From Microbacterium sp. (GTDB lineage: Bacteria > Actinomycetota > Actinomycetes > Actinomycetales > Microbacteriaceae), in contig JAEKKN010000039.1 of NCBI GenBank assembly GCA_019510305.1, positions 1-64,000 on the forward strand: DNA of 64,000 bases. Reading direction: 5' to 3'. Positions within the stretch are counted from its first letter, which is position 1, and the number at the start of each line of letters is the position of its first letter. The position numbers and the translations under genes were made by a program. The notes below the pieces were generated by a model. It was not told where the DNA came from, searched no databases, and saw only the letters and a program-made list of their open reading frames with translations. This document shows positions 42,643-51,439 of the stretch, piece after piece.

Positions 42643-43431
42643 TCACATACAGACTGGTCTGTCGAACTCGAACGTCTTACCCTCGACCGTGAAGCTGCCC
42701 TCGGCGCAGAGTGGATCGCCTCCTGGGCGGTTCAGCGTGTACGTGTAGATCGTTCTCGCGTTCGAGACCGTGTCCGACTCACCGTCGTCATAGCTGGGAT
42801 TAGACAAAGGATAGATCCGCACGGTGATCGAGTTGCCGAGCTCGAGCGCATCGTAGCGAGTGATCCGGCCCCATCCCGCCTGGCACTTGTCAGACCACAT
42901 AACCTCGAGCAGCGCGTTGAGTTTCTCGTCCTGGTGGGCGGCTCCCACTTCGGAATCGTCGATGCAGGCGGTCTTCGCCGGATCGAGACCGTCTTCGACC
43001 TTTATCTGCACCCGCTCCTCGGCGGCGAGAGCGAGCCCGTCGGAGGTTCCCCAGTTGTAGCCGACAAAGCATCCCGCAGCTCCGCCCAGCAACAGCACCG
43101 GCACCGCGGCCCCCAGCATCAGCAGGAGCCGCCTGCGCGAGCGGCGCTCGACAATCTCGCCGGCATCCTGAACCTCCTCCGATCGCGCGCGGGCGAGCCG
43201 ATCCCGTCGTGCGATCCACTCGTCCGGGTCCGCTCCCAGCGCCCGCACGATGCGATCTACGGTGCGCGGAGAAGGGAACTGACGTCCGTTGAGCGTCTCA
43301 GAGATCACCGTTCGCGAGATGTGCGCCTCCCGCGCCAGCCGATCGAGCGTGGGCTGATTCGCGCTCAGACGAAGCTTCCTCAGATCGGAGGCGAAAGCTG
43401 CGAGTGTGTCGGTGTCAGGTGCATCGGACAT
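42643..43431 (-). CDS. HTH-membrane-DUF2690-like protein
   Basis: Single-pass membrane protein of 262 residues. The N-terminal cytosolic XRE-like helix-turn-helix (QPTLDRLAREAHISRTVISE then TLNGRQFPSPRTVDRI, residues about 26-65) is followed by one transmembrane helix (RLLLMLGAAVPVLLLGGAAG, about 100-119). The outside domain has ACIDDSEVGAAHQDEKLNAL and SDKCQAGWGRITRYDALEL, matching the Cys/Trp spacing of DUF2690 proteins that follow the same HTH-TM layout in Streptomyces. Whether the HTH binds DNA while membrane-anchored is unknown. Confidence 0.72.
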   Translation of the reverse strand: MSDAPDTDTLAAFASDLRKLRLSANQPTLDRLAREAHISRTVISETLNGRQFPSPRTVDRIVRALGADPDEWIARRDRLARARSEEVQDAGEIVERRSRRRLLLMLGAAVPVLLLGGAAGCFVGYNWGTSDGLALAAEERVQIKVEDGLDPAKTACIDDSEVGAAHQDEKLNALLEVMWSDKCQAGWGRITRYDALELGNSITVRIYPLSNPSYDDGESDTVSNARTIYTYTLNRPGGDPLCAEGSFTVEGKTFEFDRPVCM

Positions 43432-43679
43432 CGTCGGGTCTCCTAAGGCGAGAACGGCAGTCGCCGCCGGAACGGCGGCCGTCGAGGCGAGGCGGCCTCT
43501 GATCGACGGCGGTCAGCCTCTCCTGTCTCTTTTTGTACCAGTCCATACGGATCCGAACAGTCTCCCCGACTGTTCAAACCCGTCGGATGGACGTTCCCGC
43601 ATGATCTTTCTGCCTCTCGATCCATCATGCCTGTGGATAACTTCGGCGGAGCCGGGGCCTCCGCACGTACTCTGCTCGC

Positions 43680-44036
43680 ATGACCGAGATCACCGCTCCC
43701 CCGGCGCACGGAAGCGTCCGCCGCGCCGTCGGCATCGTGCTCCTGATCGTCGCCGCTCTGACGACGGTCCCCGCTGCCGTCGCCGGTATCGCCGAGGCTA
43801 CGCTGATCCCCGACAGGGCGCCGCCCGAGGCGTTCCTGCTGCCGGGGCTCGCGGCGTGGCTGATGACGTACACGTGGTGGTTCCACGCGGCGCTGATCGT
43901 GATCGGCATGATCCTCGTGTTCGAGGCGCCGCGAAGAACCTGGGCCGCACTCCTCGGCGTCGCAGTCTCGGTCAGCTGGGTCGTGGCGATGGTGTTCCTG
44001 ATCACCTCCGGCATGCTGTTCCCGCAGGGGGCATAG
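43680..44036 (+). CDS. Small membrane protein, unknown function
   Basis: Hypothetical protein of 118 residues with three hydrophobic helices (about residues 16-38, 58-77 and 88-110), containing AVGIVLLIVAALTTVPAAVA and WVVAMVFLITSGMLFP. It starts at ATG 43680, the first start after a 248-bp gap with no gene. The gap (43432-43679) holds AT-richer spacer and a GAGGCGAGGCGGCCTC inverted repeat. It lies 9 bp upstream of the degenerate kinase-like gene, likely one operon. No family recognised. Confidence 0.6.
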   Translation: MTEITAPPAHGSVRRAVGIVLLIVAALTTVPAAVAGIAEATLIPDRAPPEAFLLPGLAAWLMTYTWWFHAALIVIGMILVFEAPRRTWAALLGVAVSVSWVVAMVFLITSGMLFPQGA

Positions 44037-44045
44037 CCTGGAGGC

Positions 44046-44477
44046 ATGAGCGACGTCTGGGCCGGGATCGCCGGCGAGTTCCTCCACCTCTATCCGCGCG
44101 GATGCCGGATCCTCGCGGTCGCGGGAGCGGATGCCGCTCGCTCCCGTCGCGCCGCGGACGACCTCGCCGAGGCGCTGCGTGCCGCGGGTCAGGAGGTGCG
44201 GCGCGTGCACAGCGCCGACGGAGACGAGCAGGCTCTGCGCGACGACGTGGTCTCGCCGTTCCGCGCCGCGCAGGAGCCCGCGGTGCTCGTCGTCTCGGGC
44301 CCTGGCATCCTGCTCGGCGCCACCGCTCGCGGAATGTGGAACTTCGCCGTGTGGCAGCTCGAGGGTGATGAGCCGCCGCACACGGTCGCCGATGCGATCG
44401 TGGACATGACAGACCCCGACGCCCCGACGCGTCGCTTCGCGGACTACTGCGCGGCGCCTGCGGCCTGGGGCGCCTGA
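44046..44477 (+). CDS. Uridine-kinase-like protein lacking a P-loop
   Basis: Protein of 143 residues whose order of elements resembles actinobacterial uridine-kinase-like proteins. CRILAVAGADAARSRRAADD stands where the Walker A loop should be; AVLVVSGPGILLGATARGMW followed by NFAVWQ matches the kinase 'dGpfL...lrglWd' segment; the end is DAPTRRFADYCAAP. The G-x4-GK-S/T motif is replaced by GADAARSR, so nucleotide binding is doubtful. Real function unknown; it may be a small-molecule-binding relic. Start ATG 44046. Confidence 0.55.
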   Translation: MSDVWAGIAGEFLHLYPRGCRILAVAGADAARSRRAADDLAEALRAAGQEVRRVHSADGDEQALRDDVVSPFRAAQEPAVLVVSGPGILLGATARGMWNFAVWQLEGDEPPHTVADAIVDMTDPDAPTRRFADYCAAPAAWGA

Positions 44478-44478
44478 C

Positions 44479-44988
44479 TCAGCGGAACGACGCCGCGACT
44501 GAGCCCCGGTGGTAGTCGAACACGATGCTCGTGCGCGTCGAGGCGACGCTCGACTGCGCCGACAGGTGCTCGAGAACGAACTCGCGCATCTCCGAGGAGT
44601 CGGCTACCGCGATGTGGAGCAGGAAGTCGTCGTCGCCGCCGAGGAAGAACAGCTGGATCACCTGCGGCAGCACGCGTACCCGCTCGGCGAACTCGACGAT
44701 GCTCTCGCGTCGCCCGCTCGGGCGCAGTGTCACGCCGATGACCGCTTGGAGGCCGGCGCCCAGCATCCGCTCGTCCACGCTCGCGTGGAACCCGGTGATG
44801 ACGCCCCGCTCGAGAAGCGATCGCAGGCGCGCGTGGGCGGTCGACGGAGCGACGCCCAGGGTGCCCGCGAGCTCGGCATTGGTCATGCGACCGTCAGCCG
44901 CGAGCAGACTCACGATCCGGGCGTCGATCGGGTCGAGCGCGGGGGCTCGCAGAGTATTCGGTCCGGGGGCTTGCGAAGGCATCTCCAT
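44479..44988 (-). CDS. aldR: Lrp/AsnC-family regulator, probable alanine-dehydrogenase activator
   Basis: Feast/famine regulator of 169 residues. The N-terminal helix-turn-helix MTNAELAGTLGVAPSTAHAR is followed by LRSLLERGVITGFHA. The C-terminal RAM ligand domain includes GLQAVIGVTLRPSGRRESIV and VIQLFFLGGDDDFLLHIAVA. It lies divergent from ald with 110 bp between starts, the conserved ald/aldR arrangement of actinobacteria, where the regulator senses alanine or other amino acids. Start ATG 44988. Confidence 0.88.
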   Translation of the reverse strand: MEMPSQAPGPNTLRAPALDPIDARIVSLLAADGRMTNAELAGTLGVAPSTAHARLRSLLERGVITGFHASVDERMLGAGLQAVIGVTLRPSGRRESIVEFAERVRVLPQVIQLFFLGGDDDFLLHIAVADSSEMREFVLEHLSAQSSVASTRTSIVFDYHRGSVAASFR

Positions 44989-45098
44989 CCGAACGATTAT
45001 TCAGGATCCGACCGCCGGGCGAATAGTCTTCAGCGAATCTTCCCGTGAGCCGACGTTTCTGCGATCCTGACTTCACCGCCATCATCTCAGGAGGATCG

Positions 45099-46190
45099 AT
45101 GAAGATCGCCGTGCCCACCGAGGTCAAGAACAACGAGAACCGCGTCGCGCTCACCCCCGCCGGCGCCGACCGCCTCGTACACGAGGGGCATCGCGTGCTC
45201 GTGCAGTCGGGCGCAGGGCTCGGCTCCGGCATCGCCGATGACGACTATCGCGCCGTCGGCGCGGAGATCGTCGCCACCGCCGACGAGGTCTGGCACGATG
45301 CCGAGCTCCTCATCAAGGTCAAGGAGCCGATCGCTCAGGAGTACGGCTTCCTGCGCCCTGATCTCACGCTCTTCACGTACCTTCACCTGGCCGCCGACCG
45401 CGCCCTCACGACCGCGCTCGTCGAGGCCGGCACCACGGCCGTCGCCTACGAGACCGTGCAGCTGCCCGACCGCAGCCTCCCGCTGCTGGTGCCGATGAGC
45501 GAGATCGCCGGCCGCCTCTCGGTCACGATGGGCTCGTATTCCCTGCTGCGCTCGAACGGCGGCCGCGGCATGCTGCTCGGCGGCATCGCGGGCGCCCCGC
45601 GTGCGAAGACCGTCGTGATCGGCGGCGGCGTCGCGGGCGAGCACGCCGCGGCGAACGCTCTCGGTCTCGGCGCGCAGGTCACCGTCATCGACATCTCGCT
45701 GCCGCGCCTGCGCGAGCTCGAGCACCGCTACGGCGGCGCTCTGCAGACCCGGATGTCCAGCCGATACGACATCGCGGAGGAGCTCGCCACGGCCGACCTC
45801 GTGATCGGCTCGGTGCTGATCCCCGGTGCCGCGGCCCCCAAGCTGGTCACCGACGCCATGGTCGCCGCGATGAAGCCGGGGTCGGTGCTGGTCGACATCG
45901 CGATCGACCAGGGCGGATGCTTCGAAGGCTCCCGTCCGACCACGCACGACGATCCGACCTTCGCCGTCCACGACTCGATCTACTACTGCGTCGCGAACAT
46001 GCCGGGCGCGGTGCCCGCGACCGCGACGAGGGCGCTCACCAACGCGACGATCCCCTACGTGTCGGCGATCGCCGGCAAGGGCTGGGAGCGCGCAGCATCC
46101 GACGATCCGGCCCTTGCGAAGGGCCTGAACGTCCACGGCGGCCGCGTCGTGCTCGAGGCCGTCGCCCGTGCGCACGGCCTCGCCGCCTGA
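45099..46190 (+). CDS. ald: Alanine dehydrogenase
   Basis: NAD-dependent enzyme interconverting L-alanine with pyruvate and ammonia; 363 residues. It begins MKIAVPTEVKNNENRVALTP (family signature). AELLIKVKEPIAQEYGFLRP carries the catalytic Lys region, and LTLFTYLHLAADRALT includes the His. The Rossmann fold is KTVVIGGGVAGEHAAANALG followed by QVTVIDI. The end GLNVHGGRVVLEAVARAHGL is normal. ATG 45099 has AGGAGGA upstream; longer in-frame starts do not. The divergent Lrp-type regulator is its likely controller. Confidence 0.96.
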   Translation: MKIAVPTEVKNNENRVALTPAGADRLVHEGHRVLVQSGAGLGSGIADDDYRAVGAEIVATADEVWHDAELLIKVKEPIAQEYGFLRPDLTLFTYLHLAADRALTTALVEAGTTAVAYETVQLPDRSLPLLVPMSEIAGRLSVTMGSYSLLRSNGGRGMLLGGIAGAPRAKTVVIGGGVAGEHAAANALGLGAQVTVIDISLPRLRELEHRYGGALQTRMSSRYDIAEELATADLVIGSVLIPGAAAPKLVTDAMVAAMKPGSVLVDIAIDQGGCFEGSRPTTHDDPTFAVHDSIYYCVANMPGAVPATATRALTNATIPYVSAIAGKGWERAASDDPALAKGLNVHGGRVVLEAVARAHGLAA

Positions 46191-46398
46191 GGACTGCGCC
46201 ACGCTCGCGGCGACGGCCGCGCGCCCGAGATCGGATGCTTCGTTACAGCCGTGTTTCGTCTTTCTCTTGCGCGGCGCGTCGCCGCCGTGATGGAGATGTG
46301 ACGCCCCCGTAAAGTCCCTGCCGCACGCTCGGAACACCTCCCCCCTAGCGTGGCCGATACGCGAACCAGCGTGAAGCGCCACCCTACGGAGGTCTGCC

Positions 46399-47793
46399 AT
46401 GGCAACATCCACCGACACCCTGCGCACGATCGATGCGGCATCCGGGGCCCTCGCCGAGCGCCCCGGCCGCTGGCTCGACGGCTGGAACGCCGAGAACGGC
46501 GAGCAGTGGGAGTCGCAGGGCCGCGCGATCGCGAAGCGGAACCTGGGCTGGTCGATCTTCGCCGAGTTCCTCGGCTTCGTGATCTGGCAGCTGTGGAGCG
46601 TCGTCGTCGTCATGCTCCCCGCCGCCGGATTCGACCTCACCAGCGGCGAGCAGTTCTGGCTCATCTCGCTGCCGACACTCGTCGGCGCGACTCTGCGCAT
46701 CCCCTACACCTTCGCGGTGGCCCGCTTCGGCGGCCGGAACTGGACGATCGTCTCCGCCGGCCTCCTGCTCATCCCCGCCGTCCTGCTGGGCATCGTCGTC
46801 CAGCATCCGGAACTCCCCTTCGGCGTCCTGCTCCTGGTCGCCGCGCTCGGCGGAGTCGGCGGAGGCAACTTCGCAAGCTCCATGGCGAACATCACCTACT
46901 TCTTCCCGCAGAAGGAGAAGGGCTGGGCGCTCGGCTTGAACGCGGCCGGCGGCAACCTCGGCGCCGCTGTCGCGCAGTTCACGGTGCCGATCGTCGTCAC
47001 TCTCGGGGCTGCGGGCACGCTGAACCTCAGCCTCGCCGGCTGGTTGTGGGTGCCGCTGATCCTGCTCGCGATGTGGGGCGCGTGGCGGTTCATGAACAAC
47101 CTCTCGACGGCGAAGACCGACTTCGCGGGGGTCGCTGCGGCCCTCCGAGAGAAGCACCTGTGGATCATGGCGTTCCTCTACATCGGCACCTTCGGCTCGT
47201 TCATCGGGTTCGCCGGAGTCTTTCCGAAGCTGATCGCCGACCAGTTCCCCGAGTTCTCCACACTCTCGATCGGCACCGCGAGCGTCGGGCTGGCGTTCCT
47301 CGGCGCGCTGACCGGATCGCTGGCCCGCCCCTACGGCGGTCGGCTCGCCGATCGCATCGGCGGCGCCCGGATGACGATCGCCGCGTTCACGTTGATGATC
47401 GCCGCGACGGTCGCGGTGATCCTCACTCTCCCACTGCACAACTTCTGGCTCTTCCTCGGCCTGTTCCTGCTGCTGTTCATGGCGACGGGCATCGGCAACG
47501 GCGCGACGTACCGCATGATCCCCTCGATCTTCGCCGCCCGGGGCGCGGCACAGGCTGGTACCGAGCACGCGGTGTCCACTCAGCGCCAGGGTGCGGCCGC
47601 CGTCGGGATCATCTCGGCTGTCGGCGCATACGGCGGATTCCTCATCCCGCAGGTGCTGAACGCATCGCAGGCCACCACCGGCCGGTACGACTCCGCGTTC
47701 TGGGGCTTCGTGGTCGCTTACGCCGTGATGGCAGCGGTCACCGCCGTGATCTATCTCGTGCCGCGGGCGTCGCTCGACCGCCGGATCGTCTGA
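46399..47793 (+). CDS. narK: Nitrate/nitrite MFS transporter, NarK family
   Basis: Inner-membrane major-facilitator transporter of 464 residues with about 12 helices. It has the nitrate signature GVGGGNFASSMANITYFFPQ and the second GLNAAGGNLGAAVAQ block in the first half, plus ATGIGNGATYRMIPSIF in the second half (the family's second nitrate motif). The N-terminal 40 residues are soluble. It is first in a narK-oxidoreductase-nitrate reductase operon, so import of nitrate for assimilation is likely. The 208 bp upstream hold no gene; I see no clear promoter. Confidence 0.93.
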   Translation: MATSTDTLRTIDAASGALAERPGRWLDGWNAENGEQWESQGRAIAKRNLGWSIFAEFLGFVIWQLWSVVVVMLPAAGFDLTSGEQFWLISLPTLVGATLRIPYTFAVARFGGRNWTIVSAGLLLIPAVLLGIVVQHPELPFGVLLLVAALGGVGGGNFASSMANITYFFPQKEKGWALGLNAAGGNLGAAVAQFTVPIVVTLGAAGTLNLSLAGWLWVPLILLAMWGAWRFMNNLSTAKTDFAGVAAALREKHLWIMAFLYIGTFGSFIGFAGVFPKLIADQFPEFSTLSIGTASVGLAFLGALTGSLARPYGGRLADRIGGARMTIAAFTLMIAATVAVILTLPLHNFWLFLGLFLLLFMATGIGNGATYRMIPSIFAARGAAQAGTEHAVSTQRQGAAAVGIISAVGAYGGFLIPQVLNASQATTGRYDSAFWGFVVAYAVMAAVTAVIYLVPRASLDRRIV

Positions 47794-47803
47794 GGGCGTG
47801 CGC

Positions 47804-49351
47804 GTGTCGCCGCACAGAATCGTGCTGATCGGATTCGGGCCGGTCGGCGCACGGTTCGCGGAGGAACTGCTGCCCGCGGTCGAAGACGGCCGAGTGGACC
47901 TCACGATCGTCGGCGCCGAGTCGCACGATCCCTACAACCGGATCATGATCGCGGAGTATGCCGCGGGTGAGATCGAGCGCGAGTCGCTCACGACCGCGGT
48001 CGCCGCGGACTTCACCGCGGCCGGCGCCTCGGTGCTGCACGGTCGACGGGTGACGCTGATCGACCGCGAGGCATCCGTCGTCGTGCTCGACGACGGATGC
48101 CGACTCCCCTACGACCGCGTCGTGCTCGCCACCGGCGCCAGGGCGAATCTCCCCGCGCTGGACGGGATCGACCGCCTCGGACCCGACGCCTCCGGGCTCG
48201 ATCACGCGCTCACCGAGGGCGTGTGCGCCGTGCGCAGCCTGGAGGACGCGGAGCGTGTCAAAAAGGTCGTGGATGCCGGGGGCCGCGTCGTGATCCTCGG
48301 CGCCGGCGTGCTCGGCATCGAGTTCGCGCTGCTGCTGGCCGCAGCCGGTGCGATCCCCCGGCTCGCCCACTTCGGACCGATCCCGATGCCTCGGCAGCTA
48401 GACCGGGGCGCCGCCCACGTGCTCGCGGGATCCCTCGATCACGCGGGGGTCACGGTCGTCCCGCACATGCGCGCGGAGGGCGTCGTCGTCCGCGAGGTCG
48501 ACGGCATCCGGTCGTTCCGAGCTCTCGTCTCCAGCGACGGCAAGCGCATCGAGGGCGACCTGCTCGTGCTCTCCTGCGGTGTGCAGGCGCGCACTGAACT
48601 CGCGGTCGACGCCGGTCTCCGGGTCGCTCGCGGTGTTCTCGTCGACGACCGGCTGCGCAGCTGGACCGACCCTCGCATCCACGCCATCGGCGACGTCGCG
48701 CACCTCGCCGACCCGATCGTCCACGCGCACGAGCGCGAGGTTCCCGGTGGCCCCTCCGGGCTGATCGGTCCCGGCTGGCGCCAGGCGGACTGGCTGGCTG
48801 CGGCGATCGTCGCCGAGCTGGAGGGTCTGGAGGTCGAGCCGTTCGCCGAAGAGGTGCCCGGGGTCGTGCTCGTGAAGGCGAGCCAGGTCGATCTCGTGTC
48901 AGCCGGCGATGTGCAGGCCGACCCCTTCGCGCCGACGCCGGTGGGTGAGAAGCCACGCGAGGTCGCGCTGTGGGCCGATCCGCAGCACGGCACCTACGTG
49001 AAGATGACGACGACCGACGGTGTGCTCGACGGCTTCGTGGCGATCGGGATGCCGCGAGCCGCCGCCGAGCTGGCCGTGCTGTACCAGCGACGAGGCGAGC
49101 TTCCGAGCGACCGATCGCTGCTGCTGCGGCTCGATGCGGCCGAGGCGGCTCTTCCCGTACCTCAGGGACGCGAGGCCACGGTCTGCATGTGCAACGCCGT
49201 CACGGCCGGCCAGATCGAGGACGCGGTGGCCGAGCACTCCTGCACGAGCGTGGAGGACGTCGGCAGGTGCACCCGGGCGGGTACCGGCTGCGGTGGCTGC
49301 CGTGCGCGGATCGCAGATATGCTGACCGCTCTGGAGGTCGCCCCCGCATGA
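47804..49351 (+). CDS. nasB: FAD/NAD(P)H oxidoreductase with C-terminal BFD-like [2Fe-2S] domain, nitrate reductase electron donor
   Basis: Pyridine-nucleotide-disulphide-oxidoreductase-type flavoprotein, 515 residues. The FAD site is IVLIGFGPVGARFAEELLPA, LPYDRVVLATGARANLPAL follows, and the NAD(P)H site is RVVILGAGVLGIEFALLL. A C-terminal BFD-like domain supplies Cys in VCMCNAVTAGQI and RCTRAGTGCGGCRARI. This matches the small electron-transfer subunit of assimilatory nitrate reductases. GTG 47804 is chosen over 47798 by spacing from the GAGGG site. It overlaps the reductase gene by 4 bp (ATGA), so they are made together. There is no siroheme nitrite-reductase domain. Confidence 0.83.
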   Translation: MSPHRIVLIGFGPVGARFAEELLPAVEDGRVDLTIVGAESHDPYNRIMIAEYAAGEIERESLTTAVAADFTAAGASVLHGRRVTLIDREASVVVLDDGCRLPYDRVVLATGARANLPALDGIDRLGPDASGLDHALTEGVCAVRSLEDAERVKKVVDAGGRVVILGAGVLGIEFALLLAAAGAIPRLAHFGPIPMPRQLDRGAAHVLAGSLDHAGVTVVPHMRAEGVVVREVDGIRSFRALVSSDGKRIEGDLLVLSCGVQARTELAVDAGLRVARGVLVDDRLRSWTDPRIHAIGDVAHLADPIVHAHEREVPGGPSGLIGPGWRQADWLAAAIVAELEGLEVEPFAEEVPGVVLVKASQVDLVSAGDVQADPFAPTPVGEKPREVALWADPQHGTYVKMTTTDGVLDGFVAIGMPRAAAELAVLYQRRGELPSDRSLLLRLDAAEAALPVPQGREATVCMCNAVTAGQIEDAVAEHSCTSVEDVGRCTRAGTGCGGCRARIADMLTALEVAPA

Positions 49352-51429
49352 CCGACACGCACTGCCCGTACTGCGCGCTGCAGTGCGCCATGACGCTCAC
49401 CGCGACCCCCGGCGAGCGCCTTCCCGTCGAGGTCGCCGGTCGCGATTTCCCCACCAACCGGGGCGGGCTCTGCAAGAAGGGCTGGACCTCTGCCGAGCTG
49501 CTCGGCAGGGCCGACAGGATCACCGCCCCGCTCGTGAAGCAGGCCGACGGGACCTTCGTCGAGGCAGGCTGGGCGGAGGTCCTCGACCGCATCGCCGCCG
49601 CCGTCACGCGACTGAAGGCCGAGAGCGGCCCCGACGCGATCGGCGTGTTCGGCGGTGGCGGCCTTACGAACGAGAAGGCGTACCAGCTCGGCAAGTTCGC
49701 GCGCATAGCGCTGGGCACCCGCCTGATCGACTACAACGGGCGCTTCTGCATGTCTTCCGCGGCCGCGGCCTCGAACCGCGCCTTCGGCCTCGACCGGGGT
49801 CTGCCGTTCCCGCTCTCCGACCTCGACACGGCTGACGCCGTCCTCGTTCTCGGCTCGAACATGGGCGACACCATGCCGCCGTTCGTGCAGCACCTGCAGG
49901 GAGCCAGAGGCCGCGGCGGGCTCATCGTCGTCGATCCGCGGCGCTCGACCACGGCCCGGCTCACCGAAGACGGCGCGGGGATGCACGTGCAGCCCGTCCC
50001 GGGGACGGACCTGGCACTCCTGCTCGGCATCGCCCACGTCGTCGTGGCCGAAGAGCTGTACGACCGCGACTATCTCGACGAGCGCACCGTCGGCTTCGAG
50101 GCTGTCCGACGCTCGGTGTCGTCGTGGTGGCCGGCCCGCGCGGAGTCCGTCACCGGGGTTCCTGCCGAGACGATCCGCGCCGTCGCGCACCGTCTGGCCG
50201 GTTCCTCTTCGGCGTACATCCTGACCGGGCGCGGAGTCGAGCAGCACGTCGACGGCACCGACACCGCGACGGCCGCGATCAACCTCGCCCTCCTGCTCGG
50301 CCTCGTCGGGCGCCCTGGGTCCGGATACGGCACGCTCACCGGGCAGGGGAACGGGCAGGGTGGCCGCGAGCACGGTCAGAAATCCGACCAGCTGCCCGGC
50401 TATCGCAAGATCATCGATCCGGCCGCCCGCGCTCACGTCGCCCGCGTGTGGGGTGTCGACCCCGCGATCATCCCCGGCCCCGGACTGCCCGCGGTGCAGC
50501 TGCTCGAGCGATGCGGAGCTGCCGACGGAGTGCGGATGCTGCTCGTGCACGGGGCCAACGTCGTGGTCTCTGCGCCGGACGTGTCGCAGGTGCGCGCCGC
50601 ACTCGGGCGGCTCGACCTCCTCGTCGTGAGCGACTTCTTCCTGTCGGAGACGGCGCAGCTCGCCGACATCGTGCTCCCTGTGCTGCAGTGGGCCGAAGAG
50701 GACGGCACCATGACGAACCTCGAAGGCAGAGTCATCCGCCGTCGGCGTGCCGTCGATCCGCCTCCCGGAGCCCGCAGCGAGCTGTGGATCATGCGCGAGC
50801 TCGCCGAGCGGCTCGGCGCCCCTGGTACCTGGTCGCTCGACCCCTCCGAGGTCTTCGACGAGCTCGCCCGCGCGTCGGCCGGCGGCATCGCCGACTACTC
50901 CGGCCTGTCGCACGCGCTGCTCGACACCGGCGTCGAGGCGCACTGGCCGTACCCGGCCGGTTCCACAGGCACTCCGCGGCTGTTCCGCGAGCGCTTCGGC
51001 CACGACGACGGCCGCGCGCGTCTGGTCGCGGTACGGGCGCGTCAGCCGGAGACTCCGCGAGGCGCGGAACTCAGCCTCATCACCGGCCGCCTGCTCGCGC
51101 ACTATCAGTCGGGCACGCAGACCCGAAGAGTGGCAGAGCTGAACGACCTGCACCCGCGCATCGTCGCCCAGCTGCATCCCCTGACCGCGCGCGACCGAGG
51201 TGTGGCGGAGGGGTCCCGCATCCGCCTGTCGAACTCCCGCGGCGCGCTCGAGGCCGATGTCGAGCTCACCGACGGCATCCGCCCCGACACGGTGTTCCTG
51301 CCCTTCCATTACTCGGGAGCGGAGAGTGCGAATCTGCTCACGAGTGCCGCGACCGACCCGCACAGCTCGATGCCGGAGTTCAAGAATGCCGTGGTCACCG
51401 TCGAAGCGATCCCGGCCGGCGCCGAGTAG
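49348..51429 (+). CDS. nasA: Assimilatory nitrate reductase catalytic subunit (molybdopterin)
   Basis: Cytoplasmic Mo-bis-MGD oxidoreductase of the NasA/NapA group, 693 residues, reducing nitrate to nitrite. The N-terminal [4Fe-4S] ligands are in HCPYCALQCAM and GGLCKKGWTS. RFCMSSAAAASNRAFG includes the Cys expected to ligate Mo. GRGVEQHVDGTDTATAAINL, GQGNGQGGREHGQKSDQLPG and the C-terminal molydopterin-dinucleotide domain RLLAHYQSGTQTRRVAELND are typical. ATG 49348 overlaps the preceding gene. No nitrite reductase gene is present in this window. Confidence 0.92.
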   Translation: MTDTHCPYCALQCAMTLTATPGERLPVEVAGRDFPTNRGGLCKKGWTSAELLGRADRITAPLVKQADGTFVEAGWAEVLDRIAAAVTRLKAESGPDAIGVFGGGGLTNEKAYQLGKFARIALGTRLIDYNGRFCMSSAAAASNRAFGLDRGLPFPLSDLDTADAVLVLGSNMGDTMPPFVQHLQGARGRGGLIVVDPRRSTTARLTEDGAGMHVQPVPGTDLALLLGIAHVVVAEELYDRDYLDERTVGFEAVRRSVSSWWPARAESVTGVPAETIRAVAHRLAGSSSAYILTGRGVEQHVDGTDTATAAINLALLLGLVGRPGSGYGTLTGQGNGQGGREHGQKSDQLPGYRKIIDPAARAHVARVWGVDPAIIPGPGLPAVQLLERCGAADGVRMLLVHGANVVVSAPDVSQVRAALGRLDLLVVSDFFLSETAQLADIVLPVLQWAEEDGTMTNLEGRVIRRRRAVDPPPGARSELWIMRELAERLGAPGTWSLDPSEVFDELARASAGGIADYSGLSHALLDTGVEAHWPYPAGSTGTPRLFRERFGHDDGRARLVAVRARQPETPRGAELSLITGRLLAHYQSGTQTRRVAELNDLHPRIVAQLHPLTARDRGVAEGSRIRLSNSRGALEADVELTDGIRPDTVFLPFHYSGAESANLLTSAATDPHSSMPEFKNAVVTVEAIPAGAE

Positions 51430-51439
51430 CATTTGACGT

